NCBI RefSeq assembly: GCF_023856365.1
Contig: NC_064538.1
Location: 6,257,435-6,321,434 of the forward strand
Source: Brienomyrus brachyistius
Lineage: Eukaryota; Chordata; Actinopteri; Osteoglossiformes; Mormyridae
Reading direction: 5' to 3'
Length of the DNA: 64,000 nucleotides
The notes under the pieces are model-generated. The model worked only from the letters and a program-made list of their open reading frames with translations, searched no databases and was not told the DNA's origin. Shown in pieces: positions 47,706-60,860 of this stretch. Position numbers and translations under genes: made by a program. Within the stretch, counting starts at the first letter, position 1. Each line of letters begins with the position of its first letter.

Positions 47706-49118
47706 CGCAATTTGCTTCGCACACTTCCTCCAGCGGAGAAGCTTACACTACTACACCCCACCAAATGACTGGGTGATGCCTTATTATTTAAGGTCTGGCT
47801 GTGAACCTTGATTACCGGTACACCATCTTCTGGGTCCTGCCGGGATCAGTCAGGATGGTGGACCTTTGGAGGAATGGGTAACTCTTCTAACTCTTCACTC
47901 CCAGTCAGACCTGTAGTGTGAGGTGTAGAGCTGGGTGGGGATCGGTGCCATTGGCTTTGGATGAACTGGATTGTCAGTGCTGTCACTCTAGCTTTGCAAT
48001 CTCTTGTGGAACTGGAGTGCTGACATTTCAGGGACTCCCCATGCCGGCATTCCCACTTGCCTCTCCCTCCTACTGATGCTGCCATAGCCATATCTGCCGG
48101 AGCTTGCAGATTGCACTTCATATTGTACTCACCTAGCTTTTAGCACTGCCAATAGCCTCCTCTACTATGCCTAATTGTACATTTTATTTCTCCTACTCCT
48201 CCTGGGGGTGATGCCTGGAGACCTCAATCTATCAAGATATCCAGCACACCCGACCACCACCAGTGACGTCCCTGCATCCAGCTCGCCGTTCTGATCTTCC
48301 ATGTATGACCCGCTGCCTTACCTCTGGTTGCCTGGCAATTGGAAGAAGACTCGGCTTCGGCATTGGCTTATCTTCCTTGCTCTCCTCTCTCTATTTGACT
48401 ATCCCTGCCGGCCCCTGGAGGATGGGCTTCCCCTTTGAGTCTGGTCCCTCTCAAGGTTTCTTCCTTCTAGGGAGTTTTTCCTTGCCACTGTCGCCTATGG
48501 CTTACTCACTGGGGGCTTTGGGTGAGGATACTGTAAAGCGCTTTGAGACAATGTAATGTTGTGATAATGCGCTATATAAAAATAAATTTGTTGTTGTTGT
48601 TGTTGTACAAAACCCAGGAAAGTTTGCAGGTGCTTCAAGAGTATGTGAAGGCTTAGTTGGAGGAAGAAGCCACACCACGAAATCGGAAACACAATGAGTT
48701 GGTTAATGATTAGGGGTTGGATGAAGGTCAGCTGGTGTGTTTGCGGAACCATGTTCGAGGTAAAATACAGGATCATTGGGATGCCTGTTTGCATATGGTA
48801 GTTCGGTGTCCCCAAGATCAGGGTGCAGTTTACTCTGCAACTCCAATGGAGGGGGACGGGGTTGTCCGTCAAGTTCACCGAACAGAGTTGCGTCTAGTAC
48901 CACAGGGGGTTGTTAGGTCAGGGGAAGATGTTCTGGTAATGTCTCCTGAATCTGGGTTGCCCACAGGGGCAACAGAAATGGAATCGGATGAGGACTCTGT
49001 GATTTTACGGGGACAGGGCTGGTGGGAGGGGCGCAATAGAGCATCCACAAGTAGGCCTCGTATAATAGAGGAGGTTATGTCCCCCCCGAGGTGTAGAGAC
49101 CAGTTAGACGTTCGGTGA
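47706..49118 (+). pseudogene. Gypsy-type integrase remnant (copy B), interrupted by a retroposon
   Basis: It carries the same fragments and stops as copy A (RTLPPAEK, CEPRLPVHHLLG-type block, GKIQDHW, RQVHRTEL). It is split after the GGAATGGGTA sequence at 47880 by a 0.73-kb insertion and resumes at 48607. The identical lesions show that it was already dead before the duplication. Confidence 0.8.
47881..48606 (+). mobile_element. L2-type retroposon insertion with (TTG)n tail, only in copy B
   Basis: The 3' part contains CTCAAGGTTTCTTCCTTCTA, GGGAGTTTTTCCTTGCCACT, CTGTAAAGCGCTTTGAGACA and GCGCTATATAAAAATAAATT, then a (TTG)n tail. This is the conserved 3' end shared by fish L2-type LINEs and SINEs that use them. 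Only about 2-3 bp (TA or GTA) could be a target duplication, in line with L2-type insertions. Copy A has the uninterrupted target at 12923. Confidence 0.85.
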
Positions 49119-50435
49119 GGTCCACCACTGGTCATCATACCAACCCCTATAAGTCAGTGAATGATCGTTCGGTTGGGGAGGAAGACCAGTGGTTTGGGGA
49201 TAGAATTCTTAGCTGTGATCGTTGGGTCATCAATTTCATTTTGGGGGATGGATTGTAGCCAGGCAATTATAGGCAGGTATAGGAACTGCAGTTTGGACTG
49301 GAGGCATAGCTGGGGCGAGATGGCTGCGCATGTTCCGATGGTAGGGCATATTGGCAAAGGAGCAGGCACGGGAAAGACAGGCAGGGTCCTGATAGATTTG
49401 GTGGAGCATCGGCGGGCATATTGAATTTGCAGTGTAGCAGCCCTTCTGTTTGCTTGTTTCAGGGGTGAGCAATCTTATCTGCAAAGGGCTGGTGTGTATG
49501 CAGGTTTTCACTGCATCTCCCTAATTAGATTTCTAATTAGAGGACTGATTGGCTGAAGAGTCCTCATACTTGGTTTTGAAGAGCTAACCTAAAGGTTACC
49601 TCAAAAACCTGTTTTTTTTTTGGTTTGAATGGGGCAGTGAGTTATGGGGTAAACTACTGTTCTTTAGGGGTTTTCAAGGTGGAATTATGGGTGGATAATT
49701 TTAAGGATCTGGATGTAAACCTCCCTGGTGTTGCTTTAATATGTTTTATCTGAGGTTGTATCATGTATTATCAAGCCAGCCGGCTTAGTGGCCTCGGGAG
49801 CGGGGTTTAGTGGGAGCGGCTGGCTAGTTTTATTTTCTTTTTTGTTTGTGTCTTTTTCTTTGTTGTATGTATATTTTGGGTTCATTATTAGGCAGGCTGG
49901 GCCAGTTGGCACCCGTAGTCTGGGTGCTGGATTGCCCATAGGGGTCTTTTTTATTGCTGTGATTTGCTGTGTCATTCACTAGTGTGATTTGTGCTGGATG
50001 TGTTTTTAAGGTTGTGCTGTGGCGTGTACCTGAGCAAACTTTGGGCAACCTGTTCTCTCGTTGGCTTTATTGGGGTGCAGTATATAGGTTTATGCCGTTT
50101 GAACAAACCCATGATTTCTGTATATTGATTGTTTAATAAAGTTAAAATATTTTTTTTTGTTTAACGTGTGATTTTGGGAGCTTCCCTTCACCCAAGCTCT
50201 GACAAAGGGTGGATTAGTCTAATTACGGCCTGCTACAATTAGCTGAATATAACGTATAAAAAAAAAAAAATCACCTTATGGGTGCTCCGTAGGGTAGCAA
50301 GATCTTGAGTTTTTTTTTACTGTACTCGGGTACGTTTTAACATTTTCGACCAATCAGCAAACATTATTCTGACAGCATAGCTGGGAAACCAATGAAAAGT
50401 GAATTCAACGTTCTAGAACTTGACTTCGGGTTGAC

Positions 50436-50915
50436 GCTCCCTATAAAAGAGCTGGGCACTGCTTCAAGGCGTTCAGTTGGCGCTGCCTCCAGATGAAGTA
50501 ACACTGTACGGCTCTTGTTCCGTAGAACAACATCAAAAGAATGAAAAAAACTACTTTTAAAGAAGACGAAAAAAACATTATTTAAAGAAGACGAAAAAAA
50601 CAATATTTAAAGAAGACGAAAAAAATATCGTATAAAAAATAAGCAAAAAAAAATAATATCCGAAGAAGGAAAAACATGCAAAGGAAAAAAACAAACAAAA
50701 ATAAAAAATAATATCCAAAGAAGAAGAAGGAAAAACATGCAAAGGAAACAAAACAAACATTTAAAAATACAATATCCAAAGAAGAAGGAAAAAAACATCC
50801 AATGGGAGAAAAGAAGAACTGAAGGGCCAACGAGGTAGGAGGAAATACAAATTTCGTTTCAGCACCGTTGGAGTGCCAAGCCGTGAAAAGCATTTGGCCA
50901 GAAGACAAGGTAAGT
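50436..50915 (+). promoter_or_regulatory. TATA box, purine-rich leader and splice donor (copy B)
   Basis: It is equivalent to 14755-15236: TATAAAAG at 50442 and donor GTAAGT at 50910. The A/G-rich tandem leader differs from copy A by one lost GAA triplet and small A-run changes; the TATA box and donor are unchanged. Confidence 0.35.
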
Positions 50916-52734
50916 GTTGTACCTGTTATTTTAAAACAGCGCTTTTCAAAATGCTGCTTTATAATCGTTTGAGATCGTCAGTCAGTGTGACAGGTGAAGG
51001 CTTTTTGAGTTTACCGACATAAAGTTTTATTTCTGTATTAGGGCATTGTCAGGAACAATGATGTGTTCATCGCTATGATGTGGTCAAAAAGCGATGCATT
51101 GAATCTTAGAAACATTTGTGATTTTCCTTTTATTTAATCAGTAAAATTTCCATTGGTTTTATATAGTGCCCCTTGAAATATGTCTTCAGCTCATTTTCCG
51201 GGCATTTTACTAGAATGCATCCTGAGAAATACACAAGCTCTGTTGCATTTGCTTGGTGCCTCGATGTTTAGTGCTGAGTATAATTGTTGCAGTTGCCTTT
51301 TATATATTCCGTGAGACCTGTTGGTGCTAATAGAAGTGTGAGACTGTCATGGTGAATTTATTATGCAATCGCACGCTTAAATACCTGAGGGTTGCCAGTC
51401 CTTTTGCGTTGTACAGGAGGACTAAAGCTGACGAGTGTGTTTCTACACACTATCAAGGGCATTGTAATATAGTTTTCTCAGGTGGGAGAATGCTGCCGAT
51501 CTCCTATTTGACAATACAGTCCTTGGTATACATTTGCTCCTCCTACATTAATTTATATGTAAAATTAATGTAATGTACATTATTGTTTGACGCAAAGCTT
51601 TTGTTATTTTGGTTATTATTTATTTAATTGTGCTTTTTGGTTCATAAAGAAAGTAAGACTCTCATTTAGATGTTAGTGCTAGAAGATATTTCTCTGTCCT
51701 CCACATATGCAGTTCTTTTGGGTATAAAGACTCCAGACTGTGCCAGTTTGGAAGTCCACATTTTAAATGGTGGACTTTTATAATAGCCCTGATTGGCAGA
51801 TTGTCAGAATATTAATTAAAGATAAGCACAGCACAGAGGAGCTATATATAAGAACTGACATTCAAACTTGCATTCCGTATCTTGTTAAGTGTTTAAGTCT
51901 ATTCCTCCAAAACAGTACAAAGGTGATTAGCAATAGAATGTAATCTGTTTTGACATTTAAACCATGAAATATCTGTTTGACTTTACTGCATTTGGACACA
52001 AGTGCCATTCACTAGCCAGCACAAAGTTGCCAAAAAGATTTGCCTGAATTGCTGTTCCATTTTAAAAGCTTTCCATTTTGAAAATGATGTTATAACCTTT
52101 TAAAAGTATTTTCACTAATGCTCTATGGTGGTATTAAAAGCATTCCAAATGAATCCAAACATTCCAGACATACTTTCCTATTCATTTTTGAGGTAAAAGT
52201 TAGTCAAAGTCATAATTGAAGTTAATTTTCTCCCAGCATGGTACTAAACCAGCCGATTCTACTAATTGTCTTGACTGAATCCACTTAACTGGCTTTTTGA
52301 GCTCTGTGTGGCATAATTAGAACTGGAAAGTATTCTGAATTTGGTTCTTGAGGAATGTATAGCTCTATATCATCTCCCAGTAACTGCTTTTAGAAGCACC
52401 TACAAATTGTTTGTAGAACTGTTGATCTGTTTTCTTGGGGTGTAACATTCTTTGCAACAGTAGTACTGAATTTTCTCTGAATTTCCTTTGTTATTTTGTT
52501 TGTGGGGCACATTGTCATTGTAGTATTTAAATATGGATGAGGGAATTTGTTTTGTTTTTCAGGTCTTAGTAGTCTTGTCTTTCTGGTCTAAAAAGATTTT
52601 TTTAGTGTTATGTTTCATGATTAATATAGAAAAAAGTTAAAAAATGAATGCAGATTAATCGTGCTGTATGATGCTCCTTGACAATTTGAACGCAACCGTT
52701 CAAACCGAGACTAATTTGAATACAGACCAAGTCC

Positions 52735-52997
52735 AAGTCTTATGCAAAAGTTTGGCCACCCTTTGACAAATAACTGATTTTACAATTGAAAAGATGTTAA
52801 CACAGTCTCTCTAGGAAATGGAACAAAATACAGTATTTTCAGCAAACATTGATGCATAGTTGCATTTTATGCCATAAATTGAACAAAAATAAAAACATTA
52901 TTCTAGCACTCTGCAAAAGTTTGGCCACCCTACATAATCAGTACTTAGTAACACCTCCTCTGGCAGATATCACAGCTTACAAACGCTTCTTATAGCC
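52735..52997 (-). mobile_element. Truncated Tc1-like element (copy B)
   Basis: It is the same fragment as 17056-17318 with the two TGCAAAAGTTTGGCCACCCT repeats, truncated at the same base. Confidence 0.75.
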
Positions 52998-53147
52998 ATT
53001 TATTTATTTTTTTTGCAATGGAAATAAAAATAAAGCAGTCCTCCGCAGAGGGGGGGTGGTGGAGGGAATATATGTTAAAAATATTTAAATACATCCCAAG
53101 CATACCGTCTGCCAGCCGTCTGCCAGCGGTGGGGTGACATGCCTTGC

Positions 53148-53668
53148 AGTGTTTCCCCTACCATTATATTACCCCCCCCCCCCAGCGGCACCTCCCGCCC
53201 CCTCTTGAAGGTTAAGTTAATTTTATTTAATTCTCTATATCTATATATATATAGATATTCTCTATATAGCGCCAAATCACAACACATTACCTTTTCTATA
53301 GAACAGGACTATACATTGTCCTTTTATTAAGCAAACTAAATAGCCTTATGTTATTTATGTTATTTACACAGCAGCTTGACATTTTTGTCTCTACACGGTC
53401 GGGCGTTTACAGGCCTCCTCTGCTCTCTGTCATGCATGGCGGAGCTCTGCCCCTATGTGCGCACACACAGGTGAGCACACTCCCACCAGCGGACAGAGAG
53501 CGCGAGTCGGAAAATATGTCGCACCAAGCACCTGAAAAGCTGCTTTTTAAAATATTTATATATTTTCTATTTATATTTTTTATATTGACTGCTGTAGTTA
53601 AAAGAAACACATGAACACCATGAATCCTGTAGGTGTCCGTCTGCCCCCCCGCCCCCGAGGGGAAACAC
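53148..53668. mobile_element. hAT-type MITE (copy B)
   Basis: It has the same ends and the same TGCCTTGC duplication (53140-53147 and 53669-53676) as in copy A. The internal C-run near 53173 differs. Confidence 0.85.
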
Positions 53669-53795
53669 TGCCTTGCCTGCTCACCCATGTTTAATGCACC
53701 TTAGTTCTCCATACTGACCATCTAGTCCTGATACACCGTGTGTGTGTGTGTGTGTGTGTATATGTATGTATGTATGTATGTGAAAGTATAAGATG

Positions 53796-54008
53796 GTGAA
53801 AATCACAAGGTCACTGGTCCAAACCCAGCCTCAGCATATGGGTGGGCCTTTGCCCCCAGGCCCCTAACCCCCAGCTCCCTGGGCACCTCAACAGGTGGCT
53901 GCCCTTCACGGACAACTTACTCCACAAAACAGAGCACAATGAGGGAGGTGTAAAGACAATTCACCCACGGGGATTAATAAAGTATTGATTATTATTATTA
54001 TAATATAT
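53796..54008 (+). mobile_element. Degraded SINE (copy B)
   Basis: It is the copy-B equivalent of 18118-18330, with the same ATTAATAAAGTATTGATTAT tail. Confidence 0.5.
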
Positions 54009-55513
54009 AAGCACATACACACGCTTTGTATATAATGAGATGTATATTATCAGGACTTGGTCTGTATTCAGATTGGTCTTTGTTTGAATGGTTGCATTCA
54101 AATTATACACACAATATACCTTTATTCATAATATTAATAATATAATGTTAAAATGACATTTGGACTAGACATATATATGCTTACATAGTATACAGTATAT
54201 ACAGTAACCCCACCCCCACATTTCAGCAGGTGATACATTCCAAAACCGACCACAGATAATAGCGAACCATCTACAGACCCCATATAGAACGTGAATTGAT
54301 AAATAACCAAGCGTAAGACATTGCTGACAATAAATACAGTAATAAGTACATTTTACATTACTTTACAGCACTATAGCCTTAAATTTTCACCATCTTATCC
54401 GTTTCACATTGTTCTACTTAGATGGATTAACTTCTGCTCAAAAATAATATATAGCTAATTATAAATAAGGAGAATCATGCATAACATAGCTAGACACCCA
54501 TTAGCAATTATTTGGGCAGTAGTGATGAGCGGGTCGACCTGACCTATGCTAATGTTTCGCTAATCAAGCCTCACATCTCCAGGATTTGCACCATTTTATA
54601 ATCCCACGTTGTTCTACTTTAGATTAATTTCTGCTCTCACAAATGTGACTCATGTACCTCTGACTGAAGAGAGAGTTTGCCATAATTGGTTCCATAAAAC
54701 TAAATGATCTCTTTCAGACCGAAAAGACAAGAGGCTAGTAAGATTTGAAAAACAAAACAAATTCCCTCATCCATATTTAAATACTACAATGACATGTAGA
54801 AAGACTGTACCTCACAAATTTGTGTAAATTTGTATTATGTGGTGGTTGATGTTGCTATTTATTGTTATTGTTGTTATCACAGCTGCAGCTGTACTTATCA
54901 TTTTTGTTATTGCTATTACTTTTGTTATTGGCTCTAGTTGTTTTTCTTTTTATTTATTTTTATTATTTTTATTTTCTTTTTGTTTTTCTTAATTTTTCGT
55001 TTTTTTTTTTCGCAATGGACATGAAAAAAAAAAAACAGTCCTCCGCAGAGGAGGGGTGGTGGAGGGAATGTACATGTAAAAAAAAATAATTATTATATGG
55101 AGGTTGATGTTGCTATTTATTGTTATTGTTGTTATCATAACTGCAGCTGTACTTATCATTTTTGATAAAAAATGAAAAAAACATTTTTGATTTGAAAAAA
55201 AAAACAGTCCTCCGCAGAGGAGGGGTGGTGGAGGGAATATACATGTAAAAAAAATAATTATTATATGGAGGTTGATGTTGCTATTTATTGTTATTGTTGT
55301 TATCATAACTGCTGCTGTACTTATCATTTTTGTTATTGCTATTACTATTGTTATTGGCTCTAGTTGTTTTTCTTTTTTTTCTTTTTATTATTTTTATTTT
55401 CTTTTTGTTTTTCTTTATTTTTGTGTTTTTTTTCTTCATAATGGAAATTTAAAATAAAGTAGTCCTCCGCAGAGGAGGGGTGGTGGAGGGAATATGCATG
55501 TAAAAAAAAATAA

Positions 55514-58187
55514 TTGTCACGCAACAGGGGTGACATATATCTCCCTGAGCCTGCGCAGTTTGTCGGGTGTTATGGGTGGTCCCGAAGGGGTCTGACCCCC
55601 TCTGCTGGTGGTGGGCTGGGTTGGTGCGTGAGTTGTGTCACTGTGGGTCAGGGTCCTGACGGGTATTCCGGGTACTTTGGGACACTACGTGCGTCGAAGG
55701 CGGCTTTGTGGTTTGGTCTTGTGCTGGGTGGGGGTGCCAACCTTCTTCTGTGGCCCTGGGTTCGGCTTCCTGGAAAGTGGGGTGGGCCCTTTTCACGGCC
55801 CCCCTCTACTTCCCGCTCCCCCTCAGCACTACTGGTGGTCGCATGCCGGGGGGTCAGAATGGGGGGGGTGTCGCTGCTACTCCCCACATCAACTATTAGC
55901 ACATCCATGGACAAATCGCTACATTCACACACAAGCATAAATACATACATATATAGGTATGCATCCACACTTACCTGTACACCCCACACATGTAGATACA
56001 CATACACAACCAATAGCAGACACGTTGTTTTTCTTTGTTTATTTTTTGTGTTTTTTTTTGTTTGAAATGGAAATTAAAAATAAAGCAGTCCTCCGCAGAG
56101 GAGGGGTGGTGGAGGGAATATATATGTAGATATATAAAATAATTGTCTCACAACTAGGGTGACATACCTTGCCTGCTCACTCAATTTTAGTGCTCCTTAG
56201 TTATCCATACTGACCATCTAGTCTCTGTCACGGGAGATCGCGGGCAGAGCGGCGATCGTGCGTGCAGGCGGGCAAGGACAGGCAGACAAGCAGAAATCGG
56301 GGCAAAGTACGGGGTTTAATCGGGGACACGGAACTACGAACACTGACTGACATCAATGACGGACGAAGGACTCAGGTAAGACACGGACTGAAATACACAG
56401 GACTGAGCAAATGAACTAGATACAGCTGGGTACAATTGGGAGAAAACACGTGGGTAATCAGGGGGCGTGGCACACAGGAGGAGCGGACGAGCCGGGCATG
56501 ACAGAACCCCCCCCCAAAGGCGCGCTACTCCGGGCGCGCCAAGGAAGGGGGCGACGGACGGGACGAGGCAAAACAGGACCTGAAAAACAAGAACAGAATC
56601 AACGCAGGACGGGGAACAGGACCGAAGCACAAAACATGGCAAGAGACAGAACGTAGGACAGGAGCTGACAAAGGGCTGGGAAAGCGGAGAGACAGATCTG
56701 TCACGGGAGATCGCGGGCAGAGCAGCGATCGTGCGTGCAGGCGGGCAAGGACAGGCAGACAAGCAGAAATCGGGGCAAAGTACGGGGTTTAATCGGGGAC
56801 ACGGAACTACGAACACTGACTGACATCAATGACGGACGAAGGACTCAGGTAAGACACGGACTGAAATACACAGGACTGAGCAAATGAACTAGATACAGCT
56901 GGGTACAATCGGGAGAAAACACGTGGGTAATCAGGGGGCGTGGCACACAGGAGGAGCGGACGAGCCGGGCATGACAGTCTCGATACACCCATATATATAT
57001 TTTTTTGGGAATATGGTGGGGTGCACGGGATTGCGCCGTCTGCCAGCGGTGGGGAGCTCGTACCCTGACCACTCCCTCACTTTTAATGTACCGCAGTTTT
57101 GAATTGCACACACTTCTGTTCACACACACATTCATACACACCGACATGTACATACATTACACACACACACATTGAGCGGGGGGGCAGATGGGGGCCTGAA
57201 GAGGGCCCCTTTTATTCTCCCTCTCTGGGCCCTTGGAGGGTGTGGTGGGTGGTCCCGGGGGGGGTTTGGAGAGTACCCGGAAAACCTGCCTGGTCCTTGA
57301 CCCACAGTGGCACATCCTTGATGATAATACGTTGTTGTAAATTTGTATTATGTGGTGGTTGATGTTGCTATTTATTGTTATTGTTGTTATCACAGCTGCA
57401 GCTGTACTTATCATTTTTGTTATTGCTATTAATTTTGTTATTGGCTCTAGTTTTTCTTTTTATTTATTTTTATTATTTTTATTTTCTTTTTGTTTTTCTT
57501 AATTTTTTGTTTTTTTTACGCAATGGACATGAAAAAAAAAACAGTCCTCCGCAGAGGAGGGGTGGTGGAGGGAATATACATGTAAAAAAAAATAATTATT
57601 ATATGGAGGTTGATGTTGCTATTTATTGTTATTGTTGTTATCATAACTGCAGCTGTACTTATCATTTTTGATAAAAAATGAAAAAAACATTTTTGATTTG
57701 AAAAAAAAAACAGTCCTCCGCAGAGGAGGGGTGGTGGAGGGAATATACATGTAAAAAAAAATATTATTATATGAAGGTTGATGTTGCTATTTATTGTTAT
57801 TGTTGTTATCATAACTGCAGCTGTACTTATCATTTTTGATAAAAAATGAAAAAAACATTTTTGATTTGAAAAAAAAAACAGTCCTCCGCAGAGGAGGGGT
57901 GGTGGAGGGAATATACATGTAAAAAAAAATATTATTATATGAAGGTTGATGTTGCTATTTATTGTTATTGTTGTTATCATAACTGCTGCTGTACTTATCA
58001 TTTTTGTTATTGCTATTACTATTGTTATTGGCTCTAGTTGTTTTTCTTTTTTTTATTTTTATTATTTTTATTTTCTTTTTGTTTTTCTTTGTTTTTGTGT
58101 TTTTTTTCTTCATAATGGAAATTTAAAATAAAGTAGTCCTCCGCAGAGGAGGGGTGGTGGAGGGAATATGCATGTAAAAAAAAATAA
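55514..58187. repeat. Macrosatellite unit B1
   Basis: In order: G-rich block, hairpin motif (about 56090), LTR element (56226-56976), CA-rich and C/G-rich block (about 57110-57310), then AT-rich subrepeats with the TCCTCCGCAGAGGA motif at about 57546, 57714, 57883 and 58139. Confidence 0.93.
56226..56976 (-). mobile_element. TRIM-like LTR element in unit B1
   Basis: Two 278-bp LTRs (56226-56503 and 56699-56976) enclose a 195-bp non-coding internal segment, flanked by GTCTC at 56221-56225 and 56977-56981. This is the simple two-LTR form. The left LTR carries ACAATTGGG where most LTRs have ACAATCGGG. Confidence 0.92.
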
Positions 58188-60860
58188 TTGTCACGCAACA
58201 GGGGTGACATATATCTCCCTGAGCCTGCGCAGTTTGTCGGGTGTTATGGGTGGTCCCGAAGGGGTCTGACCCCCTCTGCTGGTGGTGGGCTGGGTTGGTG
58301 CGTGAGTTGTGTCACTGTGGGTCAGGGTCCTGACGGGTATTCCGGGTACTTTGGGACACTACGTGCGTCGAAGGCGGCTTTGTGGTTTGGTCTTGTGCTG
58401 GGTGGGGGTGCCAACCTTCTTCTGTGGCCCTGGGTTCGGCTTCCTGGAAAGTGGGGTGGGCCCTTTTCACGGCCCCCCTCTACTTCCCGCTCCCCCTCAG
58501 CACTACTGGTGGTCGCATGCCGGGGGGTCAGAATGGGGGGGGTGTCGCTGCTACTCCCCACATCAACTATTAGCACATCCATGGACAAATCGCTACATTC
58601 ACACACAAGCATAAATACATACATATATAGGTATGCATCCACACTTACCTGTACACCCCACACATGTAGATACACATACACAACCAATAGCAGACACGTT
58701 GTTTTTCTTTGTTTATTTTTTGTGTTTTTTTTTGTTTGAAATGGAAATTAAAAATAAAGCAGTCCTCCGCAGAGGAGGGGTGGTGGAGGGAATATATATG
58801 TAGATATATAAAATAATTGTCTCACAACTAGGGTGACATACCTTGCCTGCTCACTCAATTTTAGTGCTCCTTAGTTATCCATACTGACCATCTAGTCTCT
58901 GTCACGGGAGATCGCGGGCAGAGCGGCGATCGTGCGTGCAGGCGGGCAAGGACAGGCAGACAAGCAGAAATCGGGGCAAAGTACGGGGTTTAATCGGGGA
59001 CACGGAACTACGAACACTGACTGACATCAATGACGGACGAAGGACTCAGGTAAGACACGGACTGAAATACACAGGACTGAGCAAATGAACTAGATACAGC
59101 TGGGTACAATTGGGAGAAAACACGTGGGTAATCAGGGGGCGTGGCACACAGGAGGAGCGGACGAGCCGGGCATGACAGAACCCCCCCCCAAAGGCGCGCT
59201 ACTCCGGGCGCGCCAAGGAAGGGGGCGACGGACGGGACGAGGCAAAACAGGACCTGAAAAACAAGAACAGAATCAACGCAGGACGGGGAACAGGACCGAA
59301 GCACAAAACATGGCAAGAGACAGAACGTAGGACAGGAGCTGACAAAGGGCTGGGAAAGCGGAGAGACAGATCTGTCACGGGAGATCGCGGGCAGAGCGGC
59401 GATCGTGCGTGCAGGCGGGCAAGGACAGGCAGACAAGCAGAAATCGGGGCAAAGTACGGGGTTTAATCGGGGACACGGAACTACGAACACTGACTGACAT
59501 CAATGACGGACGAAGGACTCAGGTAAGACACGGACTGAAATACACAGGACTGAGCAAATGAACTAGATACAGCTGGGTACAATCGGGAGAAAACACGTGG
59601 GTAATCAGGGGGCGTGGCACACAGGAGGAGCGGACGAGCCGGGCATGACAGTCTCGATACACCCATATATATATTTTTTTGGGAATATGGTGGGGTGCAT
59701 GGGATTCCGCCGTCTGCCAGCGGTGGGGAGCTCGTACCCTGACCACTCCCTCACTTTTAATGTACCGCAGTTTTGAATTGCACACACTTCTGTTCACACA
59801 CACATTCATACACACCGACATGTACATACATTACACACACACACATTGAGCGGGGGGGCAGATGGGGGCCTGAAGAGGGCCCCTTTTATTCTCCCTCTCT
59901 GGGCCCTTGGAGGGTGTGGTGGGTGGTCCCGGGGGGGGTTTGGAGAGTACCCGGAAAACCTGCCTGGTCCTTGACCCACAGTGGCACATCCTTGATGATA
60001 ATACGTTGTTGTAAATTTGTATTATGTGGTGGTTGATGTTGCTATTTATTGTTATTGTTGTTATCACAGCTGCAGCTGTACTTATCATTTTTGTTATTGC
60101 TATTAATTTTGTTATTGGCTCTAGTTTTTCTTTTTATTTATTTTTATTATTTTTATTTTCTTTTTGTTTTTCTTAATTTTTTGTTTTTTTTACGCAATGG
60201 ACATGAAAAAAAAAACAGTCCTCCGCAGAGGAGGGGTGGTGGAGGGAATATACATGTAAAAAAAAATAATTATTATATGGAGGTTGATGTTGCTATTTAT
60301 TGTTATTGTTGTTATCATAACTGCAGCTGTACTTATCATTTTTGATAAAAAATGAAAAAAACATTTTTGATTTGAAAAAAAAAACAGTCCTCCGCAGAGG
60401 AGGGGTGGTGGAGGGAATATACATGTAAAAAAAATATTATTATATGAAGGTTGATGTTGCTATTTATTGTTATTGTTGTTATCATAACTGCAGCTGTACT
60501 TATCATTTTTGATAAAAAATGAAAAAAACATTTTTGATTTGAAAAAAAAAACAGTCCTCCGCAGAGGAGGGGTGGTGGAGGGAATATACATGTAAAAAAA
60601 AATATTATTATATGAAGGTTGATGTTGCTATTTATTGTTATTGTTGTTATCATAACTGCTGCTGTACTTATCATTTTTGTTATTGCTATTACTATTGTTA
60701 TTGGCTCTAGTTGTTTTTCTTTTTTTTATTTTTATTATTTTTATTTTCTTTTTGTTTTTCTTTGTTTTTGTGTTTTTTTTCTTCATAATGGAAATTTAAA
60801 ATAAAGTAGTCCTCCGCAGAGGAGGGGTGGTGGAGGGAATATGCATGTAAAAAAAAATAA
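58188..60860. repeat. Macrosatellite unit B2
   Basis: It has the same order of blocks as unit B1 and is almost identical to it, with subrepeat motifs at about 60220, 60388, 60557 and 60812. Confidence 0.93.
58900..59650 (-). mobile_element. TRIM-like LTR element in unit B2
   Basis: LTRs at 58900-59177 and 59373-59650, flanked by GTCTC (58895-58899 and 59651-59655). The left LTR shares the ACAATTGGG variant with unit B1. Confidence 0.92.

Larger units (their letters stand above)
52514..54793. repeat. Inverted arms around a nest of insertions (copy B)
   Basis: This is the copy-B equivalent of 16835-19115 with the same arms and the same nested elements: Tc1 fragment 52735-52997, MITE 53148-53668 and SINE 53796-54008. 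All of these insertions therefore predate the segmental duplication. Confidence 0.75.
45530..56221. repeat. Segmental duplication, copy B (pair with 10593-20545)
   Basis: It is almost identical to copy A in the same orientation, offset by about 34.9 kb before and 35.7 kb after the extra insertion at 47881-48606. Small length changes occur in homopolymer and simple-repeat tracts (for example the A-run at about 46989-47010). The unassigned stretches at 45711-47626 and 50916-52513 hold nothing recognisable. Confidence 0.95.

Noticed and set aside
55514..56065. A 183-codon frame conserved in every macrosatellite unit
   Set aside because: It is open because the block is G/C-rich and the units are nearly identical. 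Its first codon is TTG, overlapping frames are equally open, and the peptide runs into low-complexity His/Thr/Tyr and Phe tracts from the microsatellite. No domain is visible.
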